Below the pieces are notes generated by a model. The model searched no databases. It saw only the letters and a program-made list of their open reading frames with translations, and had not been told where the DNA came from. From Lactarius indigo (lineage: Eukaryota > Basidiomycota > Agaricomycetes > Russulales > Russulaceae): a DNA stretch of 64,000 nucleotides. A program made the position numbers and the translations under genes. The stretch is taken from contig JAFKAC010000036.1 of assembly GCA_025766275.1 (NCBI GenBank), positions 248,001 through 312,000 of the forward strand, read 5' to 3'. This document shows, piece by piece, positions 11,600 to 24,680 of the stretch (positions are counted from its first letter, which is position 1; each line of letters starts with the position of its first letter).

Positions 11600-14500
11600 T
11601 CAAGGAGCCACGACGCGGTCTACACACCGCCTGCACGGTACAGTCACCTGCTGCTGCTTTCGCGCTACAGCGACAACGCCTTCTTCGGCCATACGTTCGC
11701 GCAAACGCGCCAGCTGACGCTCCTTCGACACAAAGCCCATTTTCTTCTCCGCCTCGATTTTTTCCTCGCTAGCTTTGATGGTGCTATTCTTTTCCTCGGT
11801 GGCGCCACGCGTGACGGACCACGAGAAGGGCGACGGCACCACAAAGCTCGCGAAGTTCTGCAGCGCGGCGAAAGGACTGCCGCTCATTGCAGTTGCACTG
11901 GACGGAGGAGGCTGCGACCGAAGTGGTGAACGGGGTCTGTACACATAGACGCGTGAGTTCGACAAGACACTCTCCGGGCTGTGTACTTACATACTCGGAG
12001 GAGGTACGCGCACTTTCGTCAACGACGACGGTTGCGGAATGAAGGTTGGCGGAGCTATTGGCTTAACAGTTGGGTGTGGAAGAAATGACGGACGTGCGCC
12101 ACCACTGCGGTCACTCAGAGGCGAACTGTTCCTGGAAGATGCCGTAGGGGGCGAAGGAGTGGCGCGCGGAGGTGAGGGCTTGGCGTTCCTGGCGGGCCCT
12201 TCGAAGCGCTTGAGTACGGTGGCGCGGGGGATCGCCGAGGGTGAAGGTGGAGAGGCAGTCTTGCGGGAAACGAGGGATGCAGAGGGGAAGGAGAAAGTAA
12301 CGTCATCAGTCCTCACTTGCGGATTCGCAGAACGGAACAGGCTTGCGTGTTTGAGGCGTTGTTGAGGAGGGGGTCTGCGCCGCCAATGAGATGAAAGTGG
12401 GCGGTATCTCAAACTTGAACTTGATCCCGCCCTCGTCTTCCTCGCCCACAAACACATCTTCCACATCTGCGGGCTCGTCTTCTTCGAGAACGACGCCGAG
12501 CCCTGAGCCAGAGAAGCACACGGGGTCCTGAGTTGGCGGAGACTCAACCTCGACACCAACGTCGGCAGGTAGCACAAAGGGCGGCATCTCGTCCTCTTCT
12601 TCGTTGGTGGTACCAAAGAAACCCTTGGTGAATGGGCTCGTCGTTTCTGGGGGAGCGGCCGAGATCGGTGGCGAGTCGCCCATGTCTTCGAGGCATCCAA
12701 AGAATCTGTCGACCTCCTCTGGGAAGTGTTGCGGGGAAGCGGCATGAGGCGCGCCTTTTGCAGGGAAGGACCATTCACGTGAAAGCGAAGACCGTCTGGC
12801 GTGAGTCAGGAGGGGGTGCTGGTGATGGTGTACGGGAGGGCGAGGATGCCACGGAGGAGTCCAAATGAGGAGTAGAGCAGGGTATATCTTCCAGTGAGCC
12901 AAACGACGATCCGTTCTGAGAGGTGAAAGTTTCGTCGCCCTCTTCCTCATCCTCGTAACCCATGAGATTGTTCTCATGTTCCGAATACACCTCCTCATCT
13001 TCGTCTACCTCCTGTACGGCCTTGAGCTCGGGACCACTCATCGTGTGTTCATCGAGCGAGTCGACGTCCGTAGCCGAGCTCATCGAGTCGATGGACATCA
13101 TGCGGCGTATCGGGGCAACAGGCGTAGGGGTCTTGAGCAGGACTCAACTCTTCGAGTGATTTCTCGAGGTCCTCACGAAGGCGGCGCTCTCCCACTAGTT
13201 CAGCCCTGACACATTCAAGCTCGTGCGCTATCTCTTGGCTACGCACTACCTCTTCTTGCGCAGCCTGCAGATCCGCCTTGGTAGTTGTGAGCTCGGCTCG
13301 CAAACTTTCCACTGCGGCATCGCTTTCCTCAGCGGCACGGACGGCAGCGCGCTTCTCGACCTCCAGCAAGCTCAGACGCTCGCGTGCGATCCACGCCTCG
13401 CGGCGCTCCGTGTCGACACGGAGTGCAAGTACGCCTGACTGCTTCTCGAGATCGGCTACACGAGTGCGCCATCCATCAATGTCGCGCTTCAGTTCGTCTC
13501 GCTCGGCCTTAAGATCGGCAATAAGGCGGAGCATTTCGTCAGTTGGCTCTGCCACACTTGAGGAGCTGTCGGAAGTCGAGACGGAGATAGGACGGGAGGT
13601 ACGAAAGGAGAGTGTGCACTCGAGCTCCGAGATGCGCGCGACGAGAGCGGCTTGGGACTGGTATAAAAAGTGCTGCTCATTGGTGAGGGAAGGAGGACGA
13701 CCCCATTCGGTTTCTGAGCCGATTCAATGGACGACCCTCAGTCGTCGGGGTGAGTTCTGGAGTGGGGAGACCAGTGAAAAGATGACTTGTATGATATGCT
13801 GCTACGCTTTCTGGGAACCTTCAAAAGGGTCCGAGGATATTGAGGAGGTGCTCTCGGTCAGCGAAGCCCGACGAAAAAACTGCACGGACGATGAGGCATG
13901 AGTCGGAGGGACGACGACAGAACGACGATGCAAGGCAGTAGCCTTGGAGAGGACACCACTATCCGGAGAAGAGGAAGGGGACGTTAAGCTGGGAGAAGCC
14001 GCGAGAGTGAGTGACTTCAGGCCAGTGGGCTTCGTAGGGGTGGGTGCAGACTCCGGAGTGGGAAGTTGTTCGCCGGTGACACCAGACATAAGCCTGTCTG
14101 GGCTGAGCGAGAGCGGGCGGAGGGTGAGGCCAGCGGGGCGATGACGAGCCGGGGAGGGTGACCCAATAACCGCAGCAGGTGAAGCCGATGCGTCAACGGG
14201 TGGGGGTGAAGATACTGGGGACCTCCTCTTCCTCTTCCTCCTCCTCAACAAGGGTATGGAGCTGATCTTTGATAGAAGACGTCACACGACTACTGAATGA
14301 GTCGCGGATATTTGCGAGGCCACTCAAACCCGAGGTGAAGCTGCCCAAAGCAGGAGGGAACGACGGCTTGCTCGCTGAGTCAATGCGGTCGGTCAGCTGG
14401 GGGGGGAACCGAGTCTATGAAGGGATGGAAATGAGCGTACGTAATTCGGATATCCTCCGCTCGATTTCTGGTGAGCTAAGCTTCTGGTATCTCGACTGGC

Positions 14501-15034
14501 GAAAAACCATCTGGACTCGGCTTGCCTTCAAGTGCCCAGAGAGCCCGACGGCGAATGGAGTCCTTGTCCCCGAGGTTCATGTTGTCCTCGCTGTTAGAAG
14601 CGAGAAGCGTCGGTAGGGCAACGCCCATGACCTCCGCCGACTCGCGGCGGGTGGACACGGAGGAGCGGCGACGGTGGTGGGAGTTCCGCTTTGTTGTCGG
14701 AGCTGGTGGTGGCTGTGAAAGAGAGGAAATGGAGTTTGAGGAGGAATGTGAGGATGAAAGGGAGATGTCATGAAAAGAAGAGGAGAAAGAGAGTGCGGGG
14801 GAGACGGAGACGGAGACATTGCGAGAATGGGAACGTGAATGAGAATGTCTCCTGCTTGATTGAGCAGGAGGGGCTCCACCGAGTTTGAAAAGATTCGAAC
14901 TGTGGGCGGCGGAATCGGTGAGCTGCGGCGTCGGAAGAGGGAATAAATAGGTTTACCCTCTTCTTGTCGGCAAGAAGCTCGTCATCTCTGATCCTGTCAG
15001 TGGCTGTATCAATACGGTCAACAATTGCGGTCAT
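11600..15034 (-). CDS. Basidiomycete-conserved disordered/coiled-coil protein of unknown function
   Basis: Long multi-exon gene with start MTAIVDRIDTATDRIRDDE. In order: a Ser/His/Arg-rich segment with SHHRRRSSVSTRRESAEVMG and DSIRRRALWALEGK (about 14480-14890); a segment ending DQLHTLVEEEEEEEE (about 14250); Ser/Pro-rich sequence; a coiled coil of about 150 residues starting near SQAALVARISELE (13640-13100); an acidic segment with GDETFTSQNGSSFGSLED; an EEDEGGIKFKFEIPP block; and a C terminus with SPFSWSV, FVSKERQLARLRERM and a final CRRC. The order agrees with a protein I recall from other Agaricomycetes; no function is known to me. An intron with donor GTAAGTAC separates the last exon (about 11943-11990). 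Single-base frame breaks are seen near 14957, 13715 and 12310. It starts 188 bp from the divergent isochorismatase gene. Confidence 0.7.
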
Positions 15035-15222
15035 ATTTTTTTTAGAAAGAGTGGAAGGTGCACTAGGCGAAGAGAGTGGTGGTAGATAGAAAAGAAAGGA
15101 AGGGGACCGACGAGGGAGCCAAACAGAAGTGACGAGATGGTGGTCGCGACGAGAGCGTGTAATCCCAAACTGTCTCCTTTTCCAACATCACAATCACAAA
15201 CAATCATTAACTCGGCTAACTT
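15035..15222. promoter_or_regulatory. Divergent intergenic region / shared promoter
   Basis: These 188 bp separate the start codons of the coiled-coil gene (-) and the isochorismatase gene (+), so both promoters must lie here or overlap the 5' ends. The coding-strand side of the - gene is pyrimidine-rich. No clear TATA box is seen. Inferred from gene arrangement only. Confidence 0.5.
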
Positions 15223-16208
15223 ATGGCTGCACGACTCGTCAAGCTCATTCCCGCGAGATCTGTCTTTCTCCTCTGCGACGTACAACTCAAATTTCGTGTG
15301 TACAGTACTCTCTTTCCTGTCACTGGCGCTGAATGACCACCCTCGCAGGCACTGCCATTCATGGGTTCGACGCCGTGGTTGCCACTAGCAACAAGCTCCT
15401 CAGAGCCGCCAAGGTGCGCGCTGTGCTTGTACTACTGTGCTTCCAACAGCACCTCATGTGGATCCAGATCCAAGAGGTCCCCGTAATCGTCACCGAGCAA
15501 AACCCCAGAGGTACGCCTGCCCCGCTCCTACCCCACTCGACGCCCGCTCAGGCACGGCCATGTGCCACCACCCTTTACCTGCGTGCCTTGAATCGACAGC
15601 GCTTGGCAAGACCGACGACCGCATCGACTTGGCCTCGCTGGGTGCCCTCCACCTCGCCACGGTCGAAAAGACGCTCTTCTCGATGGCGACGCCGGAGGTT
15701 CTCTCCCTCCTCGAGAAGAACAACTTCAAATCTCTCGTCGTCATGGGCATCGAGGTGCGCGCACACAATCACAATCCACATCCACATCTACGATCCATCA
15801 CCCTGATCGTCTTGGCGTTTAGTCCCATGTCTGCGTGCTGCAGTCCACCCTGGATCTGCTTGAGCGCGGTTACGACGTGCACGTCCTCGCGGACGGCGTG
15901 TCGAGCTGCAACAAGGAGGAGGTCCCGGTGGCGCTCGAGCGGATGCGCCAAGCTGGCGCGCAAATCACGACCAGCGAGAGCCTGCTGTTCCAGTTGCAAG
16001 GTGCGTACATATTTTACGCCCCGTCGTTGGCATGGGTTACATCAAGGGTATGTATCATCGCCTAGGCGATGCATCGAATCCGAACTTCAAAGCATTTGCC
16101 AACGTGATCAAGGCGGAGAAGGAGAATACAACACAGGCGTTGCAGACGCTTATTGCCCGTCAGGCACGCAGCGCTATAAACAAGATGCTACTGTATCACA
16201 TGTATTAA
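15223..16208 (+). CDS. Isochorismatase-fold hydrolase (ISOC1/ISOC2 type)
   Basis: Cysteine hydrolase of the isochorismatase superfamily, 218 residues, within the usual family length. Six exons fit: 15223-15295, 15349-15413, 15468-15510, 15600-15754, 15823-16000 and 16066-16208. All introns are GT..AG and the frame is intact. The family triad is visible: Asp19 in VFLLCDVQ, Lys84 in EKTLFSM and the nucleophile Cys116 in GIESHVCVLQ. VTEQNPR and the C-terminal [14 protein letters not shown] block are also typical. ISOC proteins are related to nicotinamidases, but members of this branch have unclear substrates. It ends with a short KMLLYHMY tail. This is one of the few genes in the window with no frame break. 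Confidence 0.92.
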
Positions 16209-16527
16209 ATATTAAATGGAAAAGTGACCAGCTGAGTTTTAACACTGCCATTGGTAGCGAGGCAGCAACCACCAAGCACTTCTATTCCCCACCATGGGGT
16301 GACAGGAGCTGTGTTCATAAGGTGGGAATCGCGCTGGAACCCCATTCGTAACCCCGGCGCAGGCTGAGTGCCTCTTTAACCCCAAGAACTCAACTATCTG
16401 TGTGGTAACAGATGTCAGTCAATGAATGAATACCCTTACGCCTCGAGGCACGGTCGTAGTCATGCATGACCTGAAACGCGCAACTTACATAGCATCACGA
16501 CCCAACTAGTGGCGTATGTCATCATAT

Positions 16528-19194
16528 CTAGTGAAAAAACGTGTTCGTGGGTCGACCGCAGCTAAGCAACAGGGCTTCCGAATCACGATGGTTCAGTGAA
16601 AAAGTCTCCAAGGTGGATCGCAGACTCGTTCCGGACGAGAAGGTCTGATCTGCACTAGATGTTACACTCTCCTGTGGACTTTGAGGCCTCTGAATACGGC
16701 TGTTGAACCCCATGCTCAGCTGCGGGTGTAGGCGGCGAGAGGACAACATCCTGGGCCGACCTGAAAGCCCCTCGTTTCGGGAGGTGGACCCAGCAAATGG
16801 GTCAGCGTCGTCGGTGTGGTACCCCCCCAGTGGTCGACAGAAGAATTCGAATGTGATATCGAGGGAGAATATCGACCATATGGGCGGACACCGCCAACGG
16901 GTTCTGGGCGGAGATAGGTACTCGGGCCAGAGACTTGAGCTTCGGCAGATTGTGGACCCAAACACGAGCTGAAGCTAAGGACAGACGTCGTCTCGTCTGG
17001 GCGGATTGAGGAGGGAGACGGAAGGAGAAAAGTGCTCGTCAAACTAGGGCATGCGCAGTTTTGAATGAGATCCTTCCATGATTAAGTCCTAAGAGAATGG
17101 GTTGAATGACGGAAAGCCAAGAAGACTGTGCAACGTGCCTTCACGCGAACGCGAGCGCCTGGGAGCATTGTACTCCCGCTAAAGACACAGTAGCCGAACG
17201 TGAGGGCAAGGGCGTTCGCGGTCATTGCGTTCTTGTCCGAATGAGAGGCTACGCGTGCGAGATGCAGACAAAGAGCTCCTAGAGTGACCCTATGAACCTC
17301 GGGCAGTTCACGGATCTTCGAATCGCAGCAGAGAGAAGTTGTTTTCTGTATATCGAGCTATGTGTGACATCGTTAGAATGTGAGTGAGAACAAGTTAGAC
17401 TACTAACCTTTATTCTGTCCGTACTGTACATAGTCTCGTAAAGGGAACGTGCACAGTGGCTCAGGAAGATTCCAGAGGTAGAGCTAGGCGGATGATGGTA
17501 AATGACTTTTAAAGCGACGACGTGTCTAAGATGACCGACCTTGAGAAGCGTTGCAACAGAATGGATGTTGTCTTCATAGCTGAAAGAAAACGTCTGTTCG
17601 CTTTCTAACCTGCGCCGCAACTGAACGAGAAGGAACATCAGCTAGTAGGTTGGTCATTTGTGCTATATTCCACTGACCTCTTGTACTCCTGGGTCGTACA
17701 TAGCGCCTAACTGGAACGCATGAATCCCAATTTTGAACATATGATTAATGGGCTTACCGGATACGAATATATTTGGTAAGTATCCAACCCCTCGGGCCTT
17801 TGTTCGACTTCTTCGATGCACATTCTGATGACCTTCGGTACATTGTCCCCATCAATCATGCAGTCCTGCAAGGGGACGCCAAAGACCAAATTTGAATATG
17901 TACCGAGACGGTAATTGCGGTAGAGAGCGGGTGGGGGGATAGAAGAGGAGAGGGTGCGACGGAAAGACGCCTTCAGATTGGAGGTATCAGTTCCAGCTAA
18001 CGCCTCCTTTACTTCTGGTCCAATATTCGTTACCAGGTCGTTATTGTAGGTTGCGCATGCCGTGCTGCGGTCGATGTAAAGTACCCCGATTTTGAGAAAG
18101 TGCACTAACACTGACATCATGCCAATTACATATCCGAGAAGAACATCCTTGATCGTTGTCGTGAAAACAAGGTCCTCGAGACACTGCATTCACAAGGTCC
18201 GACATAGCGTCAATCCGTAGAATATTATCTCACTCACATTATATCCGTACTCCAGAATTTCAGCTATCCCTTCTCGACAGATGTTAAGATGGAAAACGGC
18301 CCCCCTGCAGCTATCGTCGAATGCTACTTCAGAAAGTCAAGTCGTTGAACGAAATTGGGGGCTATTGACGGTACTGGCATACCCATTTCATCGGACCCAG
18401 CATGCTTAAGCCCTCGCCGACCACGAAATAAGGTGGAGACTCTGCCTCCGAACCAATTGTTCGAAGCGTCCTGAGGATGTCGCAGAATATGAGCGGAGTG
18501 GAACTGGTAGTGTTTCTTGTATGCCTGCTGGAGCTTCGAGATAGTATTCTCCACATGATCGACTATACCCCTGGGAATACTTCTTGAGATTATCCTTGAT
18601 CCACATTCTCGTCTGATCTCCCGTGTCCTTTTGATGGCCCTACGTTAGAACAGGGATGCCCACGTCGATGAGACGTTCCTGGCTTGCCTTCAACGTTGCA
18701 AGGGGACCAATGACGTTAATATCCAAGGTGTTCACGAATTGCTGCCGGGTGCTCACTTCTGCAACGGCAGTGAGCAGGCCTGCGGCTAGTGAACTATGAC
18801 GCTGCGAGTACATACCTCTTTCTAGATTATCTCTGATTTTGTTCCATGCGGCTCTTGTCGTAGTTGGCTCTATGCGGTGGTCGGACAATGAATCAAGTTG
18901 CCTTGCGTCGCGATGGAGTTCCTGTAAGGAATCGATACTTCAAATCGAAAAGTCAGTCAGATAGGTAGCAGGTTTGTCACTTTCTGAAAACTGACTAGGT
19001 TGCCTCGATCCTTCGCCTAACGGTTCAAGGATTAACGTAAAATATATCAATCGAACAGCGTTGACAGACCTTCGTCGGAAGAAAGCCAAATAGCGATCAC
19101 CGATGATCCTGAGTTGTGTGTCGAACTCGGCGAGCAGCCTATTCGAGTGCTCTTCTAAGACCTCTCTCGACTGAGGTTCTGACATGAAAGGCAT
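16528..19194 (-). pseudogene. C1: F-BAR/RhoGAP-like paralogue, tail frame broken
   Basis: First copy of the array. The start is MPFMSEPQSREVLEEHSN, followed by F-BAR exons (YIDSLQELHRDARQLDS, then TRAAWNKIRDNLER, then HVENTISKLQQAYKK). The RhoGAP part begins SNLVFGVPLQD and continues VPKVIRMCIEEV and GLDTYQIYS. Its second half has HLARVASHSDKNAMTANAL at about 17170-17250. The intron donor after IYS carries six extra bases (IYSYP) relative to other copies. Where the others read DSLMEDLIQN (about 17060-17090), C1 has small insertions that shift the frame. The frame holding the conserved tail motif SSGTSLRSTLETF (16528-16965) also has an upstream TAG. Either this is a decaying copy or the consensus has insertion errors. 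F-BAR/RhoGAP proteins normally couple membrane curvature to Rho-GTPase control. Confidence 0.65.
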
Positions 19195-19777
19195 TGTATG
19201 GTACCGAATGTTGTGGCGTGAGGTCGCGCGTTTGTAGGTTGTTCACTTTGAAACAGGCGGAAGCCACGAGGTATGCATCTCAAACCCTGGAGAGGGGGCA
19301 GCCAATTTGGTATGACGTATGCCTGGCCTTCAGAGCCCAGAAGAGAAGCCGACGAATATAGATTCAAGAAGATGGATGGAGTCATTGGGCGTTGAACACA
19401 CGACCAAAGCCCCAGCTGCTCCGTTTTCAAACCAAAAATGTAGGATAAAAGGGTCAAATCCCACCAACACCGGACTCCTGGTTCGCCACGCGCGTACTGA
19501 ACACCATTCCATACACCGGTGAGCGGGCCATGGTCGCGTGATGATTCTCCTAGGGCCAATATCACAGCACATAACCTAGCGTCACAGCTCAAGCGCCCAC
19601 GTTGCAACGACTGGGGGGTTCACACGGTCCAGCCGCGGATAAGTGGTGGGTCTAAGGCGGAGTGAGGATTAGGCAAGGCATTTGAGCGAACGGACCGTGA
19701 TAACGGCACGTGCTCATTCCTTTCTTGCATCTGGCGCCGCCCGCTCTCAGGCTGTCGCCACTTCGTATATCCAAAGA

Positions 19778-22631
19778 CTAATAATAACTTGAACAACAAC
19801 GTTGTTTTTCCGTGGCACGTGTCGATTGAGCCTTTTCCTTCCGGCGCCGCACCAGACTTGCCCTCGGACAGCTAAGTAGTGACACCAAAAGACGACAAAT
19901 GTTCCCGAAATACAATGTGCCAACTAAGCAACTGAGGCGCATAGAAATACAAAACAAAGAAAAAACGTGCGCGTCATAAAAAAAACTTTCAAACGTCTTT
20001 ATCCCGGATTGCGAACTCGTTGCAGAGGAGGTGAAGTGCGTTTCTGGATAGCAGACTGTTGGATGGACCTGGTGGTGGGTGATCGATGCTTGTGGATAGG
20101 GCGAGTGCTGGGATAGCTGCTGGTAGGTCGCAGATGTAGGTGGCGGCGGGGGCGTATGTGGCAACGGCCTGACAGCGCTGCCAGTGGAGCCGTTCGCCTC
20201 AAGTATGACCGGCTCCGGTTCGGGTAGATGTCTTCGTTCGTAAGGGTCGACCATGGCGAGAGAAGTGGGCTTGGGGGGAAGTCCTGGGGTAGCCTCGGTG
20301 GTGGTGTAGAGTGTTGGTCCACAGAATAATATGAAGGGAGTATGGTCGAAGAGGATCGCGCAGATGGCGAAAACTCGGGACCCATGACGTGTGATCCCTC
20401 AAACAGAGTGCTCCCAAAAAACGAAGGGTGACTGATAACAGAGGCTCTCGTCCCCAGAGAGGCCGAGGGCAATGCGGGTGGAGAAAGGGGCTCGTCAAAC
20501 AGGGTATCCGCGTTTTGAATGAGATCCTCCATGAGCGAGTCCTGGGAAAAAATAAGTTAGGAAGACAAAGAAGAAAATGTAACGTGCCTTTAAGTAGACG
20601 TAGCCTTCCACGATTGTATTACCACGAAACACGGCGTAACAGAATTGGGAAGCGAGAGCCTTCGCGGTCATTCCGTTCTGGGCTGAATGGGAGGCAACAA
20701 GAGAAAGATGTCGTGAAAGCCTTCCTAGAGTTTCCCTATGAACTGGAGGTAGTTCGCGGATCACCGATCGCAACAGGGAGAAATCGTTTTCGGTATATTT
20801 GACTATACACGACATCAGAAAAAGTGTGAAGCGGTCAAGAGCACTTACCTTTATTTTGCCCGTATTGCCTAAATTCTCGTAAAGAAAGCCTGATCAGTGG
20901 TTCTGGAAGGTCCCAGAGGTAGAGCTAGTAGGCGACAGATGGTGAAAGGAGTTTATGAGTCGACTACGTTGGTATTGTCTCACCTCGAGAAGCTTTGCAA
21001 CAGAGTGGATGTTGTCCGAAGAGCTGAAAGAAAATGTCTTTTCACACTCGATCCTGCGTCGCAACTGGATGTGATTTCACGTCAGCTAGCAGACCGGTAT
21101 TTATCAGGGCAGATTCAGCTGGCCTGTAATACTTCGGCGCCATTTATAGAACCTAACTGCGTCACTAAACACTGGCCCCAACACTAACCTCAAGCCTTAA
21201 CGGCTTACCGAATAAATTTTATTAGTATTTAGGCCCCTTCTCTCGACTTCTGCAATGCAGACTCCGATGACATTTGACGCGTAGTATTGATTGGCCGTGG
21301 GGTCTATCCAGGGGGACGCCAAAAATCAAGTTTGAATGGCCACTGGAACGATAATCGCGGTAGAGTGTGAGAGGAGGAATAGAAAGGGCAAATGTGCGAC
21401 GGAAGGATCCCGCTAGACCAGACTCATCACTCTTGCACAAGGCCTGCTCTACACCTGGTTTAGTGCCCATAGCCAGGTCGTAATACGCTTTACTTGTCGT
21501 GCTGCAGCTTATCGTTATCTCGGGTTCCTTAACTTTTCACCAAAGCGTGCTGGCACTGACATCATATCATCCAGGTATTTGACAAGAACGCCCTTGACGG
21601 TCGTCCTGAAAACGAGGTCCTCAAGACACTGCGGGGATGTGTTTCGGCGTGATACCACTGCATGCCGTAGAACACTACTCACATTATATCCGTCCTCTAG
21701 ATTTTCGGTCCTGGTCGATCGAATGACGTTGAGGATGCGAACAGCTTTCCTACAGTCATCTTCAAGTGCTAATTCGGCAAACTAGTTCAGAGGACCAATT
21801 CGGAAGCCATTGACGACACTATCGGCGCACCCGATTCGTCGAGCTCGGCGTGCTCTGATTCTCGCCGATTCCGAAATAAGTTGACTCCAAACCTTCTGTT
21901 TGAAACCTGCTGAAGACTAGTAGTGGTGTGGGAATGGTCTACAGGGGGATATTTCTTCAAGTACGCCTGCTGGAGCTTCGAGATTGTATTCTCTGCGTGA
22001 TCCGCATAATCCGCCGGCAGAGTTCCTCAGATTCTTCTCGATCCGCTTTCTCGTCTGATCTCCCGATCCCTTTCGGATGGCCGTAAGTCAGTAAGGGACT
22101 CGCCTCAACAGAAAGGTTTCAGGCGTGCCTTTAACGTTGCGAGAGGTTTGATGACGTTGATATCCAAGCTACTCACAAAAGCCTCCCTAGTGCTAGCCTC
22201 TGCAACGGTTGTGGGCACAACCCGTAGCTCAGGATGTGCGAAGGCATACCTCTTTCTAGACCCTCTCTGAGTATGTCCCATGCGGCTCTCGTTGGAGTCA
22301 GTTCCGCACGTGAGTCGAACGAAGCGTCAACGACATTTGCCTCGCGATGGAGTTTCCGTAACGAGGTGATACTTGGAGAGTAGGAAGTTAGCCGGACACG
22401 TGGCAGGCTCAATGTCTTGGACGACTGACTATTCATCCTCAATACGTCGCCTGGAGGTTCAAGGGTCAGTGTAGACTATAACAAAAGAGCCATGTCGACG
22501 GACCTTTTTTGGAAGAAAGCCAAGTAGCGGTCTGCGATGATCTTGAGGTGTGAGTCAAAAAGGGCAAGAAGACCTTTCGATTGGGTCTCTAATGCCTCTC
22601 TTGACTGAGGTTCCATAGACATGAAAGACAT
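19778..22631 (-). CDS. C2: F-BAR/RhoGAP-like paralogue
   Basis: The start is MSFMSMEPQSREALETQSK, then the F-BAR exon DRYLAFFQKR and the SITSLRKLHREANVVD exon. RhoGAP part 1 (about 21190-21470) contains SGHSNLIFGVPL and GLNTNKIYS before the intron. Part 2 has YTENDFSLLRSVIRELPPVHRETL and NGMTAKALASQFCYAVFRG (about 20590-20815), then DSLMEDLIQNADTLFDEP and a Ser/Pro tail. One extra base near 21308 breaks the frame after GVPL, and another near 20250 moves the tail into a second frame that carries PLPHTPPPPPTSATYQQLS and SSATSSQSGIKTF. The arginine-finger codon is TCG (Ser). The 3' end is uncertain, because the tail frame runs past the point where C3 stops. Confidence 0.72.
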
Positions 22632-22779
22632 GGTTTGTGACTGGGGTTGAAGCTCAAAGCTTCAGTCACGTAGGCTGTTACCTTTGAACAACTTGAAGCA
22701 GCCAGGTGCCAGTATGAGGGATATTTGCGTGAGCTCAGAGGAGACATTCTCAGGCACCAAAGACGGCACAGTCGGCTGG

Positions 22780-23200
22780 TAACATGTTCAACACAGCTTT
22801 CAGGACCTTGATGCTGGATATAAGAACGAGCGATTGGACCACCTCATACGTACACACACCTCTGGCCTCAATTCCGCTCTCGATTTTGAAGTTGAGATTA
22901 AAACCTTGTACGACTTCGTAGTTGCCGCAGAGGAAGGAGGCCACGAACTGTTCTTCTCAGCACCTGCCCCAAAGCGCCCCGAGAAGCTCAACAACGCGAC
23001 CACCTCACCGCCTGTCAGTGGCTTTGGCAGTTGGGCTCCGGACGTGGAGGTACGTTTTCAGTCCTGCCTCGCTTCGGCGCGTTTAAGCTTTCATTTTCCA
23101 GCCTCCTTTGATAACGTGATCGTGTCTTGGATCACGGAGGATTGTGCGGTGCTCTACCAGAACTTGGGCTCTAGATGCGATCAAAGGGTGTTTTGGTGAG
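22780..23200 (+). pseudogene. Companion sequence next to C2 (decayed plus-strand coding relic)
   Basis: An open frame of 121 codons (22834-23199) begins DHLIRTHTSGLNSALDFEVE and contains TSPPVSGFGSWAPDVE. Related but more broken sequence lies in the same place and orientation upstream of C3 (27480-27910) and C4 (31150-31560), with shared words such as gtcagtggctttgg at 23014, 27704 and 31374. I do not recognise the protein. It looks like a small gene that travelled with the duplicated unit and then decayed. Confidence 0.45.
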
Positions 23201-24249
23201 TGGTTTACAAAAATAGAAAAAGGTGCCCCGCTTCTCAGCTACCTGGGCCTCATTCCGGCGCAAGTCGTTCCGCGGAAAGAATCATAGAAGTGCCAGAGTG
23301 ATGGCCCTGAACACAAATTCTTCGCAAGCTCAATCTTCGACCTTGTCTTCGACTTCGTTTTCTCGCTGTTCTATTCCATCCTTCTAGGCCGATGGCTCGG
23401 GACTGGAGCTGCAACATCTACGAGCACCTCAGACAGAGGTGACAGCACTGTATAATCGCTGAGTGCGAATCTCTAGGTGGCGGCGGGCGGGTACGCCCGT
23501 CCCAGGAATGGTACTTCCGCTTCGAAAATAGTGCAGATCTGAATTGTACACTTGTCCACCGGTGCTACGTCTGTCCCAGCCTGAGTCAAATCGCCTCCTC
23601 CAACTGAACTTGAGATACACGGGTGTGGGAGGAAGTGTTAGAAAGTTTGGTGAATCGAAAACGCGCTGACATTCATCCAAAGCGTCTCACTGGAGTTTCC
23701 TATTGGCGATGGCGCTCCAAGCAAACCCGCCAGACCGTTCTGTTCCTAAAAAAGCGCATCGCAAATTTGTTCATGGAGCCAAAAAAGAGAAAAGAAGTTA
23801 CGAAGAGGTCTCTTAATGCTGCTGGTAGGGGCATTTCACATTGTTCACTCAAGTCAAAAAAACTCCACCAACGCGGACGTGTAATTTCCTCTTCTGCGAG
23901 GCCAGCCTATGGGAGGCATGGAGACGTAGTATGGGCCATCGAGCTGACGTCTCGATTTAGTCTCCCGTCTGTGACTGCCTGGACCTTGGGACCCAGGTTG
24001 TGTTCCCGTGCGGCAATGCCAGTGGAACGTCCATCGGCTACCACGCGAGTTTAGGTTCAGGCGTGTGAGTGGTGACGCGGTGACGTTCTGAACTTCTGAG
24101 GCAGCGACGTCTTATGAGTATTTGACCAGTTCGGTCGCAGCTTGCAAGTTTGCGCAGCGCATCGACGATCGCACGTAGCCCGAAGACAAAAACACCACAA
24201 CCGACCAAAGTCCTCAACTTTCGACCAAGAAAAACGTTGTGCGTGTCGT

Positions 24250-24440
24250 CGTGGGTATAGGGACGCGAACTGTTCACATTCCTAGAGAAGAGTACGAGTC
24301 GTCCATCGGCATATTACCGCCATCGGCCAATGTAACCTTGCGTGAATGTCTGTGTCCCTGAAATGAGGCGAGTCGTGGAGAAGACGCCCGTACACGCTTT
24401 CGTGTACCAGAGCTAAAGGGAAAGTGAAGCATGAGAGTTG
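24250..24440 (-). pseudogene. Internally deleted relic of the array membrane protein
   Basis: The minus strand reads LVHESVYGRLLHDSPHF, matching the N-terminal LARAHESVHGHRLHDSHH part of the complete gene at 48312-50655. Almost directly after it, in a neighbouring frame, comes ADGGNMPMDDSYSSLGM and a stop, matching that gene's last residues (PDGGGLPTNDSYSSLGM). The several hundred residues between, including all membrane segments, are missing. Flanking DNA at about 23990-24140 also resembles 47640-47790, so this is a deleted copy of the same unit. Confidence 0.7.
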
Positions 24441-24680
24441 CATAAGCGCCAAGGGAAACAGATCGTCATTTCCAATATTACAATACATGACAGCCCAAGC
24501 ACTCAACAATCCTACGATATCTACACTCTATGTGTCACAACAAGTGGGGTATCACGCGGCGGCGCGTGACCCAGCCACGGATAAGAGATAAATATGTCCA
24601 AAATATAAGGTATCCATGAAACTGTAGCGTGCAGAAATACCAATATTAAACGGAAAACGCGAGCACATCATAAAAAACAT

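Noticed and set aside
14855..14880. Perfect short inverted repeat ctcctgcttgattgagcagg, possible terminator or ncRNA hairpin
   Set aside because: It lies inside the coding exon of the coiled-coil gene and encodes part of PPAQSSRRH; probably chance.
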